Below, in pieces: positions 5,567 to 12,152 of a stretch of 12,152 bases of DNA (its first letter is position 1; each line of letters starts with the position of its first letter). Source of the stretch: Actinomycetota bacterium (GTDB lineage Bacteria > Actinomycetota > Thermoleophilia > Miltoncostaeales > Miltoncostaeaceae); assembly GCA_947451735.1 (NCBI GenBank), contig CANGAY010000005.1, positions 1 to 12,152 of the forward strand, given 5' to 3'. The translations under genes were made by a program, and so were the position numbers. A model generated the notes under the pieces. The model saw nothing but the letters and a program-made list of their open reading frames with translations, was not told the origin of the DNA and did no database searches.

Positions 5567-6657
5567 CCAGCCCCCCGCCCGCGGTGCAGCAGACGACCGG
5601 CGGCTGAGTTGACGCGCGGGTGAAGCACGATCCACTCGCACCCGGCCATTGCGAGGCACCCGATGGTGCCGGTGGCGCCGAGGATGCCCACGTGCCCGGT
5701 GAGCGGGCCGGCGAAATGCAACATGAGGGCCCCGTAGATGGCGCCGGCGCCCGCCACCCAGGCCGCGTTGGGCAGACGGCGCGGTGAGACCCCGCCCACG
5801 AAGGTGCCGCCGAAGAACGCCGCGTCGAGTACCGAGGCCGGAAGAGGCTGGGTGTGGTCGAGGATGAGACACACCACCAGCGAGAGTGAACCCGAGGCCA
5901 GCACGAACGGGACGCCCGCGCGTTCCACCAGCATCCAGGTGAGCACCGCGGCGATCATTCCCACGGGCACCACCGCCCAATGCGCCAGCTCGGTCATGTG
6001 CAGCGGGATGAGCCGGTGCGAGCGCTCCAGTCCGAACATGTCGGCGATCAGGTACACGACCGATCCGGAGATGAAGGCGACGCTGCCCATGCGGCCTCCC
6101 ACGCCATCCCAGACGGATGGGCCTATGAGCGACCAGAGCACGCCGCAGATGACCGCGGCGGCGATGACCAGCCATGACGACTGCGTGACGTACTGCGGCA
6201 GAAGCCCAACACAGGTCCCCGCATAGCCCGCGCCGGCCGACATGGAATCGAGGGGTCCGCCCCACAACATGGCAACCCCGAGGGCCACGGCGACCATTGA
6301 CCCCGCCACCAGCAGTGGCACGCCCATCTCACGGGTGAGGAACTGGGCGATGGCCGCCGACGCCACCGCGGCAACCACGTCCACTGCCCGCACGTGCCCG
6401 ACGGGCTTCGACGTGGCGCCGACCACCAGCATGCCGAGCGCCATGAACCCGAGGATGACGGCTGCGATGACCCCGTAGGGCGGTACCTCGATGCTGCGCA
6501 CGGCGAAGGTGCTGAGGTACATGCCGACGAGCCCGATCGCCATGATCGCGGCCAGCAGCACGAAGCGCGGCGAGGCGAGCAGGCGGGCGGCATCGGTGTT
6601 GCCCTCGTGCGTGGCGCACTGGTCCGACCGTGTTTCGGGGTTGAAGAGCGTGCTCAT
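5563..6657 (-). CDS. Polytopic membrane protein, paralogue 2 of 3
   Basis: 364 residues with the same architecture as its two neighbours. A polar N-terminus of about 30 residues is followed by about ten hydrophobic segments. Shared blocks include AQFLTREMGVPLLVA (104-118), GAGYAGTCVGLL (142-153), VWDGVGGRMGSVAF (182-195), FVLASG (251-256), FFGGTFVGGVSPRRLPNAAW (281-300) and MLHFAGPLTGHVGILGAT (312-329). Identity to paralogue 1 is highest in the VWDGVGGRMG block, and identity to paralogue 3 is highest in AQFLTREM and LMLHFAGPLTGHVG. This suggests stepwise duplication. The ATG at 6657 overlaps the stop of paralogue 3 by four bases (ATGA), so the ribosome probably re-initiates here. Function unknown; a subunit of a transporter or channel is inference. 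Confidence 0.85.
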   Translation of the reverse strand: MSTLFNPETRSDQCATHEGNTDAARLLASPRFVLLAAIMAIGLVGMYLSTFAVRSIEVPPYGVIAAVILGFMALGMLVVGATSKPVGHVRAVDVVAAVASAAIAQFLTREMGVPLLVAGSMVAVALGVAMLWGGPLDSMSAGAGYAGTCVGLLPQYVTQSSWLVIAAAVICGVLWSLIGPSVWDGVGGRMGSVAFISGSVVYLIADMFGLERSHRLIPLHMTELAHWAVVPVGMIAAVLTWMLVERAGVPFVLASGSLSLVVCLILDHTQPLPASVLDAAFFGGTFVGGVSPRRLPNAAWVAGAGAIYGALMLHFAGPLTGHVGILGATGTIGCLAMAGCEWIVLHPRVNSAAGRLLHRGRGAG

Positions 6658-7751
6658 CGCGTGGGGGTGCCCGGGATAGGCGCGATACGGGCCACGAGCA
6701 GTCCGATGCTGCGGGTGTGCACCAGCCACTCGGCGGCTGCCGTGGCAAGACATGCGATGGTCGCCGTGGCGCCGAGCACGCCCACATGCCCCGTGAGCGG
6801 GCCCGCGAAGTGCAGCATGAGCATGCCGTACACCGCGCCGGCAAGTCCGATCCAGAAGGCCGTCGGAAGCCGGGCCGGCGATGCGCTGGCGATGAGCGTG
6901 CCGCCCGCCCACGCGGAGCACAGCACCGGCGCGCTGCCGGGCAACGTGAGCGTGACCACCCCGCACACGATGAGGCAGGGCAGGGCCGACGCCAGCACGA
7001 AGGGCATGGCCCTGCGGTGGGTGAGCGCCCACGTCACGAGCGCGCCGGCCATGCCGATGGGCACCATGGCCCAGTTGCCGAAGCCCGTGGCATCCGCCGG
7101 CAGGATGGAGGGTGCGTCGTTCCCCGTGATCTCGGCCAGCAGGTACACCACCGACCCCGCCAGGAACGCCACGGCGCCCATGCGGGCGCCCACGCCGGGC
7201 AGCACGGCGGGGCCGACGACCGAGAACAGCAGGCCCGCGAGCAGGCCCGCGGCCACCACCCATGGCCACGACAGGGTGGGCCCGGGTTGCAGCAGCCCGG
7301 TGAACATGCCGGTGTACCCGGCCGCCGATGCCATGAAGTCGAGGGGCCCGCCGGGCAGTGCCGCGATGCCAAGGATGCAGCCCGTGATGCCGAGCGCCAC
7401 CAGCACCGGGATGCGCATCTCACGCGTGAGGAACTGGGCGAACACCGCGGCGGCGGCACCCAGCACCACGTGCAGCAGCAGCGGACGGCGCGCCGGGCGT
7501 GAGGTGATGAGGCTCAGCACGAACCCGAGCAGCGCCAGCACGCCCACCACCGCGACGAACGCGATGTCGAAGCCCGTGGCGCGCAGCCAGAAGCCATTCA
7601 CGAACAGGTAGGTCATGGCCGCCAGCAGTGCGAGGCCCAGCAGGATGGTCACCGCCGACGGGCGGTACGCCCGGTAGCCCTCGCCCAGACTGCGCACGGC
7701 GGCGGTCTCCGACGCCTCGAGGTTCGCGGTGGGCACCATCACGCCGCTCAC
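6654..7751 (-). CDS. Polytopic membrane protein, paralogue 3 of 3 (first of the three)
   Basis: 365 residues, about ten hydrophobic segments after a polar N-terminus of about 30 residues. Shared blocks: AQFLTREMRIPVLVA (105-119), AAGYTGMFTGLLQ (143-155), GVGARMGAVAF (186-196), FVLASALPCLIVCGVV (251-266), WAGGTLIASASPARLPTAFW (281-300) and MLHFAGPLTGHVGVLGAT (310-327). It differs from the other two at the second-half signature (GGTLIASAS instead of GGTFVGGV) and has VLPGVGARMG where they have VWDGVGGRMG. I chose the GTG at 7751 because it overlaps the HAD stop as GTGA, matching the ATGA couplings further down; ATG at 7739 is an alternative. A much longer open frame upstream is the opposite-frame shadow of the HAD gene. 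Family unknown. Confidence 0.83.
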   Translation of the reverse strand: MSGVMVPTANLEASETAAVRSLGEGYRAYRPSAVTILLGLALLAAMTYLFVNGFWLRATGFDIAFVAVVGVLALLGFVLSLITSRPARRPLLLHVVLGAAAAVFAQFLTREMRIPVLVALGITGCILGIAALPGGPLDFMASAAGYTGMFTGLLQPGPTLSWPWVVAAGLLAGLLFSVVGPAVLPGVGARMGAVAFLAGSVVYLLAEITGNDAPSILPADATGFGNWAMVPIGMAGALVTWALTHRRAMPFVLASALPCLIVCGVVTLTLPGSAPVLCSAWAGGTLIASASPARLPTAFWIGLAGAVYGMLMLHFAGPLTGHVGVLGATATIACLATAAAEWLVHTRSIGLLVARIAPIPGTPTR

Positions 7752-8416
7752 GGCGCCACCCGGAGGGGAATGTCGATGAGCGAGGTCACCACGTCGTCGG
7801 AGACCACGGCGCCAGGCGAGCGGTCGAGCAACAGCGCGGAGAGACCCGCCGCGCGCGCACCCTCCAGATCCTCCACCCGACGGTCGCCCACGTGCAGTGC
7901 GTCGGCCGGCGCGATTTCCATCGCCCGGAGCGCCGCGTGGAAGATGGCGGCATCGGGCTTGCGATGGCCCACCGGTGCACTCGCGGCGATCACCGCGAAG
8001 CGGTCGGCCACGCCGAGTCGCTCGAGGTGGCCCGGCAGCGCGCAGTCCCAGTTGCTCACCACCGCGAGCACCAGCCCCATGTCGTGCAGCGCATCCATCG
8101 CCGGCAGGGCATCGTCGTACAGGCGAAAGCGCAGGCACTGCACCAGCAGGTCGGTGGCCAGCGGCACGGGAGGTGCACCGTCGCCGAGGGCGGTCACGAG
8201 CACACCGGCGCAGTCGGTACGCAGCGCGGCGAGCCCCTCGGCGTCGCGGCCCATCTGCATGTGCGCGCGGTAGTGACGGATCTCCGCATGCAGCGCATCG
8301 GCCACCACGGCCTGGTCGAACGCGTACCCGGCGTCGGCAAGCAGCGCCGTGAGCACGGGTGCCGGGGGCTCCATCTGCACCAGCGTGCCGAAGGCGTCGA
8401 GCAGGACCGCGCGCAT
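7748..8416 (-). CDS. HAD-superfamily hydrolase (subfamily IA)
   Basis: 222 residues, normal for a HAD-IA phosphatase or dehalogenase with a C1 helical cap. Motif I LLDAFGTLV gives the nucleophile D7; the usual second Asp (DxD) is Phe9. Motif II is VVSNWD with S121. Motif III is HRKPDAAIF with K153. Motif IV is HVGDRRVEDLEGARAAGL with D178 and D183. The cap spans about 15-90. A DxFGT motif I occurs in type II haloacid dehalogenases and in a set of HAD-IA proteins of unknown substrate, so the reaction (phosphate ester or C-halogen hydrolysis) is open. It is cytoplasmic. Its stop overlaps the start of the first membrane paralogue (GTGA), so it is the head gene of that operon. The promoter must lie in the 132-base divergent gap; no clear -10 is seen on this strand. 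Confidence 0.87.
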   Translation of the reverse strand: MRAVLLDAFGTLVQMEPPAPVLTALLADAGYAFDQAVVADALHAEIRHYRAHMQMGRDAEGLAALRTDCAGVLVTALGDGAPPVPLATDLLVQCLRFRLYDDALPAMDALHDMGLVLAVVSNWDCALPGHLERLGVADRFAVIAASAPVGHRKPDAAIFHAALRAMEIAPADALHVGDRRVEDLEGARAAGLSALLLDRSPGAVVSDDVVTSLIDIPLRVAP

Positions 8417-8548
8417 CGTCAGAGAAGCCCCACTGGACCAATGGACGACAGCGCGATGATCAGTGAGACGGAGGGCGCCACGGGCGACAGGGTACGTCCC
8501 GACCGCGATGCGCGGGCGGGCGGCGACCCGGTCCTATACTCGGCGGCC
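8417..8548. other. Divergent intergenic region, HAD operon versus PBP operon
   Basis: 132 bases between two divergent operons, the longest non-coding stretch in the window. It holds the TATACT -10 of the rightward operon and must hold the promoter of the leftward one. I see no inverted repeat that stands out as an operator. Confidence 0.7.
8535..8540 (+). promoter_or_regulatory. -10 box of the PBP operon (leaderless)
   Basis: TATACT is the best -10 match in the window (consensus TATAAT). It is followed by 8 bases and the GTG at 8549, with no ribosome binding site, so the mRNA probably starts at or one base before the GTG. No -35 consensus is present in the very GC-rich upstream bases. Confidence 0.6.
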
Positions 8549-9073
8549 GTGTCCGGATCTGCATCCACGCTGCCCGCGGGCGGCACCTCCCGCGCCACCC
8601 GCCGCCTCAAGGGCCCCGTTCGCGTGGCCGTCATCGCCGGCGCCGCCGTGGTGGCCGTGTGGATCCCGTCGTTCATCGCCACGGCATATGCCGAGGTGCC
8701 GGCGAGCGAGTACCTCGCGAATCCCGCCAAGGGCTGGGGTTTTCTGTGGGAGTCGGTGACCGCATCGCGCAACCCGCGCCTTGGCACCGCCGACGCCGCG
8801 CTGCAGGAGGCCACGCAGGTGTGGGCCGGGCAGCCAGCGGTGGCCGCGGACGTATCGCTGAAGGCGATTCCGACGCCGTGGCACATTCCCGTGGCCGCCG
8901 GTGGCGTGGCTCCCGCGGACGGTCGTGACGTGGTGTCGCCATCCGACGAACTGCAGTGGGTGGTCACCGGAAGCGTCAAGGGCGGCCCCGACCAGGTGAT
9001 CGGGCTGCTCGACTACCGCACGGGACGCGTGGCCTGGGACATCCGGCCGCTGGCAGCGGCGGGCCGCCGATGA
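8549..9073 (+). CDS. Single-pass membrane protein encoded with the PBP
   Basis: 174 residues; family unknown. A polar, basic N-terminus (RATRRLKG, 15-22) is followed by one hydrophobic segment (about 24-47, VRVAVIAG to ATAYA). Beyond it is an extracytoplasmic domain of about 125 residues rich in Ala, Val and Trp, with no Cys. By the positive-inside rule the C-terminal domain faces outside, where the downstream penicillin-binding protein works. The segment AEVPASEY after the helix could be read as a signal-peptidase site, so secretion is an alternative. The GTG at 8549 is chosen for its TATACT -10 at 8-base distance; longer in-frame extensions run into the divergent HAD region. Its stop overlaps the PBP start (ATGA), implying coupled, near-stoichiometric translation. 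A partner or regulator of the PBP is inference. Confidence 0.72.
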   Translation: MSGSASTLPAGGTSRATRRLKGPVRVAVIAGAAVVAVWIPSFIATAYAEVPASEYLANPAKGWGFLWESVTASRNPRLGTADAALQEATQVWAGQPAVAADVSLKAIPTPWHIPVAAGGVAPADGRDVVSPSDELQWVVTGSVKGGPDQVIGLLDYRTGRVAWDIRPLAAAGRR

Positions 9074-11229
9074 TCCCGGTCAACCGCATGCGCCGTCGGC
9101 GCAAGGACCGTGAGCGCCATGGGCGCGTGGGTCTGGGTCGCGTACTCGCGCTGGCGCTGGCGATCGTGGTGACGCTGCTGGCGGTGGCGGGCGCCGTGGC
9201 GTATCAGTCGGCCACCGACGGGCTGCCGAGCCTTGACGAGCTCACCCCCGTGGCGCTGGGACAGAACTCGAAGATCCTCGACCGCAACGGCAAGTCGCTC
9301 GGGGTCATCGCGGGCGTGACCAATCGCACCGAGATCCCGTATGCACGCATCCCCAAGTCGCTGCGCGACGCCACGGTGGCCATCGAGGACAAGCGCTTCT
9401 ACCAGCACCACGGCGTCGACTACCTGCGCCTTGTCGGCGCAGCCATCCATGACGCGGCGGGCGGCGGGCGGCAGGGCGGCAGCACCATCACCATGCAGCT
9501 GGCCAAGAACCTGTACGACCCAAACGCGCCGCGCGGCTTCTCGCAGAAGATCAAGGAGGCGTACCTCGCCACCGAGATCGAGCAGAAGTACACGAAGGAT
9601 CAGATTCTCGCGAAGTACCTGAACGGGGTCTTCTACGGCGAGAACTCGATCGGCGTGCAGGCCGCAGCGCTCACGTACTTCAACACGCCGGTGTGGGGAC
9701 TGACGCTGCCGCAGGCCGCGCTCATCGCCGGTCTGCCACAGGCGCCGTCGGCCTACGACCCGTTCGTCAACCCGAAGGACGCCACCGCGCGCCGCAACAC
9801 CGTGCTCGACGAGATGGCATCGCAGGGCTACATCACCCAGGCGGAAGCCGACCAGGCCAAGGCCACCCCGCTCGAACTGCACCGCGGCACCTTCTACCAG
9901 CGCAAGAAGGAGGGCTACTTCTTCGACTACGTGCGGCAGGAGCTCATCGACCAATTCGGTGAGAAGCGCGTGCAGCAAGGCGGGCTGAACGTGCGCACCA
10001 CCATCGACCCGGCGCTGCAGCGGGCAGCCGAGCAGGCCATCCAGCGCAACCTGGGGCAGCCCGACGACCCCGCGGCGGCAATCGTGCTGCTCGATGCACG
10101 CACGGGATACATCCGGGCCATGGCCACCAGCCAGGCGTACGGCGCCGACAGCCAGTTCAACTACGCCACGCAGGCCAAGCGCCAGGCCGGATCGACCTTC
10201 AAGACCTTCGTGCTCACGCGCGCCATCGCCGATGGCATCAACCCGTACACCACCATCTACGCCAGCCGGCCCATCAACATCACCGACCCCAAGTGGGGGC
10301 CCATCAACGTGGCCACCTACTCAAACTCATATGCGGGCCCCATCTCAATCCACGATGCCACCCTGCACTCGGACAACTCCGTGTACATCCAGATGACCCT
10401 GGATGAGGGGCCCGACCGCGTGGTGAACATGGCCAAGCGCATGGGAGTGAACGAGAACCTGCCGGTGGTGCCGTCCATCGGGCTCGGCTCCGGCGAGGTG
10501 ACACCGCTCGACATGGCCACCGCGTACGCACCGCTGGCCAACGGCGGCTTCCGCATCAAGCCCATCGCCATCACCGATCTGGGCGCCAACGCCCCGGCAA
10601 GTGATCTGGCCACGCCCAAGCGCACCAGGGTGTTCAGCGACGGCGTCGCCTACGAGGTCACCCGCATCCTGCGCGACAACGTGGCAGCGGGAACGGGCAC
10701 GAACGCCAACCTGGGCATCCCCCAGGCGGGCAAGACCGGCACCACCGACGACTACACCGACGCCTGGTTCGTGGGCTACACGCCCAAGTACGTGTGCGCC
10801 GTGTGGGTCGGCTACCCCAACGCCGACGGCGTGCGGCGATCCATGACGAGCGTGCACGGCATCACGGTGGCCGGCGGCACGTTCCCCGCCATGATCTGGC
10901 ACGACTTCATGAGCGTGGTCACGGCAAAGGGCACCAACCCCGACTGGAACATGCCGCGGAACCCGGTGCTGTGGTCGCCGTTCTCATCCGACTTCACCAA
11001 CTCAGCGTCGCAGTACGCGGTGAGCACGGCCAGCAGCACGAAGGCCAAGACCACCACGGCACCCAAGACGACGTCAACCAAGGGCACGACGACCGTGGTG
11101 CCGCCGCCCACCACCGTCGCGCCCGCGCCGACGCCCGCCCCTGTGCCCGAGCCGACACCCGCACCGGCCCCCGCACCGGCCCCTGCGCCGACACCCGCGC
11201 CCACCACACCGGTGCCGACGACCCCCTAG
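9070..11229 (+). CDS. Bifunctional class A penicillin-binding protein (PBP1A-like)
   Basis: Polymerises lipid II into glycan strands and cross-links the stem peptides on the outer face of the membrane. 719 residues. A short basic cytoplasmic tail (8-24) and one helix (about 25-46) are followed by the GT51 domain. This has EDKRFYQHHGVD (106-117, catalytic E106), GGSTITMQLAKNLY (136-149), KIKEAYLATEIE (160-171) with ILAKYLNGVFYG (179-190), and LTLPQAALIAGLPQAPSAYDP (211-231). A linker leads to the transpeptidase: S375-TF-K378 (SxxK), S434-D-N436 (SxN) and K555-T-G557 (KTGTT). All catalytic motifs are intact. The last about 70 residues are Ser/Thr- then Pro/Ala/Thr-rich, with no PASTA domain. 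The ATG at 9070 overlaps the upstream stop (ATGA). The gene's own stop lies in a CTAG shared with the convergent gene. The function is certain; the exact paralogue name (PonA/PBP1A) is not. Confidence 0.96.
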   Translation: MIPVNRMRRRRKDRERHGRVGLGRVLALALAIVVTLLAVAGAVAYQSATDGLPSLDELTPVALGQNSKILDRNGKSLGVIAGVTNRTEIPYARIPKSLRDATVAIEDKRFYQHHGVDYLRLVGAAIHDAAGGGRQGGSTITMQLAKNLYDPNAPRGFSQKIKEAYLATEIEQKYTKDQILAKYLNGVFYGENSIGVQAAALTYFNTPVWGLTLPQAALIAGLPQAPSAYDPFVNPKDATARRNTVLDEMASQGYITQAEADQAKATPLELHRGTFYQRKKEGYFFDYVRQELIDQFGEKRVQQGGLNVRTTIDPALQRAAEQAIQRNLGQPDDPAAAIVLLDARTGYIRAMATSQAYGADSQFNYATQAKRQAGSTFKTFVLTRAIADGINPYTTIYASRPINITDPKWGPINVATYSNSYAGPISIHDATLHSDNSVYIQMTLDEGPDRVVNMAKRMGVNENLPVVPSIGLGSGEVTPLDMATAYAPLANGGFRIKPIAITDLGANAPASDLATPKRTRVFSDGVAYEVTRILRDNVAAGTGTNANLGIPQAGKTGTTDDYTDAWFVGYTPKYVCAVWVGYPNADGVRRSMTSVHGITVAGGTFPAMIWHDFMSVVTAKGTNPDWNMPRNPVLWSPFSSDFTNSASQYAVSTASSTKAKTTTAPKTTSTKGTTTVVPPPTTVAPAPTPAPVPEPTPAPAPAPAPAPTPAPTTPVPTTP
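11107..11226 (+). repeat. Pro/Ala/Thr low-complexity coding repeat in the PBP tail
   Basis: Imperfect short repeats of the type gcaccggcccc and ccgacacccgc encode the AP/TPAP-rich end of the PBP (residues about 680-719). On the opposite strand they create a spurious Gly/Ala-rich open frame. Confidence 0.7.
11226..11229. other. Shared CTAG at the PBP / membrane-protein convergent ends
   Basis: The PBP stop TAG is at 11227-11229 and the minus-strand stop TAG is read from 11228-11226. This is the same arrangement as at 4460-4463, so again no bases separate the two genes. A weak CCCGA/TCGGG stem nearby lacks a T-run. Confidence 0.9.
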
Positions 11230-11714
11230 AGAAGGTCGTCCGGCCCGATCATGTCCTCGGGTCGTGCGGTGAGCAGCAGGATCCCCGCCATGCCCGCGAG
11301 CGCCGCGGTGGCGATGGCGATCCACGCCGCGGGCAGCACCGTCACGGGCCAGTCGCCGTCAAGCGGGGCAGCGGCCTGCCCCATGCGCTCGGCCACCACC
11401 TGCACTCCCGGCGCCAGTGCCGCGCGTGCCGCCCAGGCCACGGCCGCTACGGCCGCCACCACCACCAGCGCGCCGAGGATACGGGCCACCCGGGTGCCGG
11501 TGGGCGGACGCCACCACGCGCTGAGCAGGCCGGCGATCATCATGATCGCGCCGGCCACCGGCAGGATCCACGTGGTGGCGCTGGCGCCATACCCGGTGAG
11601 TTCATCGGAGCCCGTCGGCAGGTCGGCCGAGTACCAGGGGAGCGCGGGAAGGATGCACAGGAGCAGGCCGCAGGCGATGGCCGCGATTCCCAGCCCATGT
11701 GCGCGGGGGTTCAA
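11226..11714 (-). CDS. Four-helix membrane protein, function unknown
   Basis: 162 residues if started at TTG 11714. Hydrophobic segments at about 8-27, 48-67, 77-98 and 128-149 give four helices with both ends inside. The first loop has PWYSADLPTGSDELTGYG (25-42), a Trp/Tyr-containing extracytoplasmic loop, and the second helix pair is joined by a loop of about 30 residues. The C-terminus is acidic (PEDMIGPDDLL). I chose TTG because it overlaps the upstream stop as TTGA, in keeping with the other couplings here. An ATG at 11768 in the same frame would overlap the upstream gene by 58 bases and adds residues that look like shadow sequence. No family recognised. It is probably co-expressed with the upstream membrane gene and may act with it. 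Confidence 0.68.
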   Translation of the reverse strand: MNPRAHGLGIAAIACGLLLCILPALPWYSADLPTGSDELTGYGASATTWILPVAGAIMMIAGLLSAWWRPPTGTRVARILGALVVVAAVAAVAWAARAALAPGVQVVAERMGQAAAPLDGDWPVTVLPAAWIAIATAALAGMAGILLLTARPEDMIGPDDLL

Positions 11715-12152
11715 TTGCCCCCCCGTGTGCCGACGCGCCGGAACACCACCACCCCACCCTGGTTCCACACGAGCTGGAAGTCAGGTCGGCTGGCCAAGTC
11801 ATTGAGGGCCATCTCAAAGCCCGCGGCATCCAGGCGGTCGTAGAGATCGGGCCGCGTGCGATCGACGATGACCCAGTCGGCGTCGCCGATGGCCGGGAAC
11901 ACCAGAATGCGCCTGCGCGACGACAGGTGGCCACCGGGGTTGTTGCCCGCCGACACCACGGCGCCGTCGGGGATGAGTGCCGCAGCGCGATCGAGCGCGG
12001 AGGCCACCGGTGCGGGGGTGTACTGGGCCAGCCGCTGCGGCGAGGCCGCCGAGAGCCCGGAGAACCAGGGCAGCGGACCCTTCACCACGGTGGCGATGAC
12101 GCCGGCGGTCACCAGCAGCACCGCCATGCCCGCCGACGCGCGCGTCCAGTCG
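11711..12152 (-). CDS. C-terminal part of a DUF2079-like membrane protein (5' end missing)
   Basis: About 146 residues are visible and the frame stays open to the right edge, so this is the end of a longer protein. An ATG at 12127 lies within a hydrophobic stretch and is unlikely to be the true start. One helix (AGMAVLLVTAGVIATVV) is followed by a soluble extracytoplasmic domain. The segment ALIPDGAVVSAGNNPGGHLS, then RRRILVFPAIGDADWVIVD, resembles the 'P..A.VsA.n...pHLs.R..iy.FP' pattern that I associate with the end of DUF2079 proteins, multi-helix membrane proteins related to glycosyltransferase-C-like folds. The family call rests on memory of that pattern and is moderate. It is coupled to the downstream four-helix protein by TTGA. 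Confidence 0.65.
   Translation of the reverse strand, partial: DWTRASAGMAVLLVTAGVIATVVKGPLPWFSGLSAASPQRLAQYTPAPVASALDRAAALIPDGAVVSAGNNPGGHLSSRRRILVFPAIGDADWVIVDRTRPDLYDRLDAAGFEMALNDLASRPDFQLVWNQGGVVVFRRVGTRGGN

Larger units (their letters stand above)
4460..7751 (-). repeat. Tandem triplication of a membrane-protein gene
   Basis: Three consecutive genes of 365, 364 and 368 residues encode homologous proteins with the same order of motifs. Their nucleotide sequences remain alike over the GPLxGHVG(V/I)LGAT block (about 4579-4620, 5676-5720 and 6766-6810). Divergence elsewhere shows the duplications are old rather than a recent or assembly-made repeat. Confidence 0.85.

Noticed and set aside
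5567..6265. N-terminal extension of the paralogue 1 open frame
   Set aside because: The extra residues are the out-of-frame shadow of paralogue 2; the real start is the ATG at 5566 in an ATGA overlap. The same reasoning removes the extensions of paralogues 2 and 3.
8956..9069. Longer N-terminus for the PBP
   Set aside because: These bases encode the C-terminus of the upstream protein in another frame. The ATG at 9070 gives a normal basic tail followed by one helix.
10812..11207. Minus-strand Gly/Ala-repeat protein resembling a PE-PGRS-like peptide
   Set aside because: It is the exact antisense of the Pro/Ala/Thr tail of the PBP, so the repeat composition is a by-product.
1..12152. CRISPR array, tRNA, rRNA, riboswitch, transposon ends or attachment sites
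   Set aside because: Read through on both strands by eye, I found no regularly spaced repeats, no tRNA-like arms with TTCRA loops, no transposase motifs and no convincing terminal inverted repeats. A covariance-model scan would be needed to exclude small RNAs.

Overview
The window is uniformly GC-rich (roughly 70% by eye), with GTG and TTG starts, very short gene spacing and several apparently leaderless genes. This points to a high-GC Gram-positive of the Actinomycetota type. The HAD protein and the penicillin-binding protein with a Pro/Ala/Thr tail remind me of Thermoleophilia-like lineages, but that is inference and no rRNA or other marker is present to settle it. Coding density is very high. 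No stretch longer than about 130 bases lacks a gene, and I see no tRNA, rRNA, CRISPR array, insertion sequence or phage gene.

Layout. 1-1272 (-): a DHA2-type MFS drug or solute exporter, cut by the window start. 1314-1910 (+): a four-helix membrane protein with a basic N-terminus, read divergently from the exporter. 1894-2097 (-): a 67-residue zinc-ribbon protein, convergent with it. From 2137 to 4463 (+) there is a tight five-gene run: trxB, trxA, an FmdB-type zinc ribbon, a CsoR/FrmR-family regulator and a cupin. Its promoter appears to share a -10 region back to back with the zinc-ribbon gene. 8416 to 4460 (-) is a four-gene run with 4-base stop/start overlaps throughout: a HAD-superfamily hydrolase followed by three tandem paralogous polytopic membrane proteins of 365, 364 and 368 residues. 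8549-11229 (+): a leaderless gene for a single-pass membrane protein, overlapping by ATGA a bifunctional class A penicillin-binding protein (GT51 plus transpeptidase) with a Pro/Ala/Thr-rich tail. 12152 to 11226 (-): the C-terminal part of a DUF2079-like membrane protein and a four-helix membrane protein coupled to it by a TTGA overlap.

How the genes work together. trxB and trxA form a complete NADPH-FAD-thioredoxin relay. The CsoR-family protein encoded with them keeps two of the three family metal-site residues but has Arg where the copper sensors have His, so a thiol- or persulfide-sensing role is a reasonable hypothesis. The least explained part is the triple-paralogue membrane cassette. 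Each protein carries two related halves built on a G-x-FVG motif, an architecture typical of transporters and channels, and I cannot assign it to a known family. Two convergent gene pairs (4460-4463 and 11226-11229) end within the same CTAG, leaving no room for an ordinary intergenic terminator.
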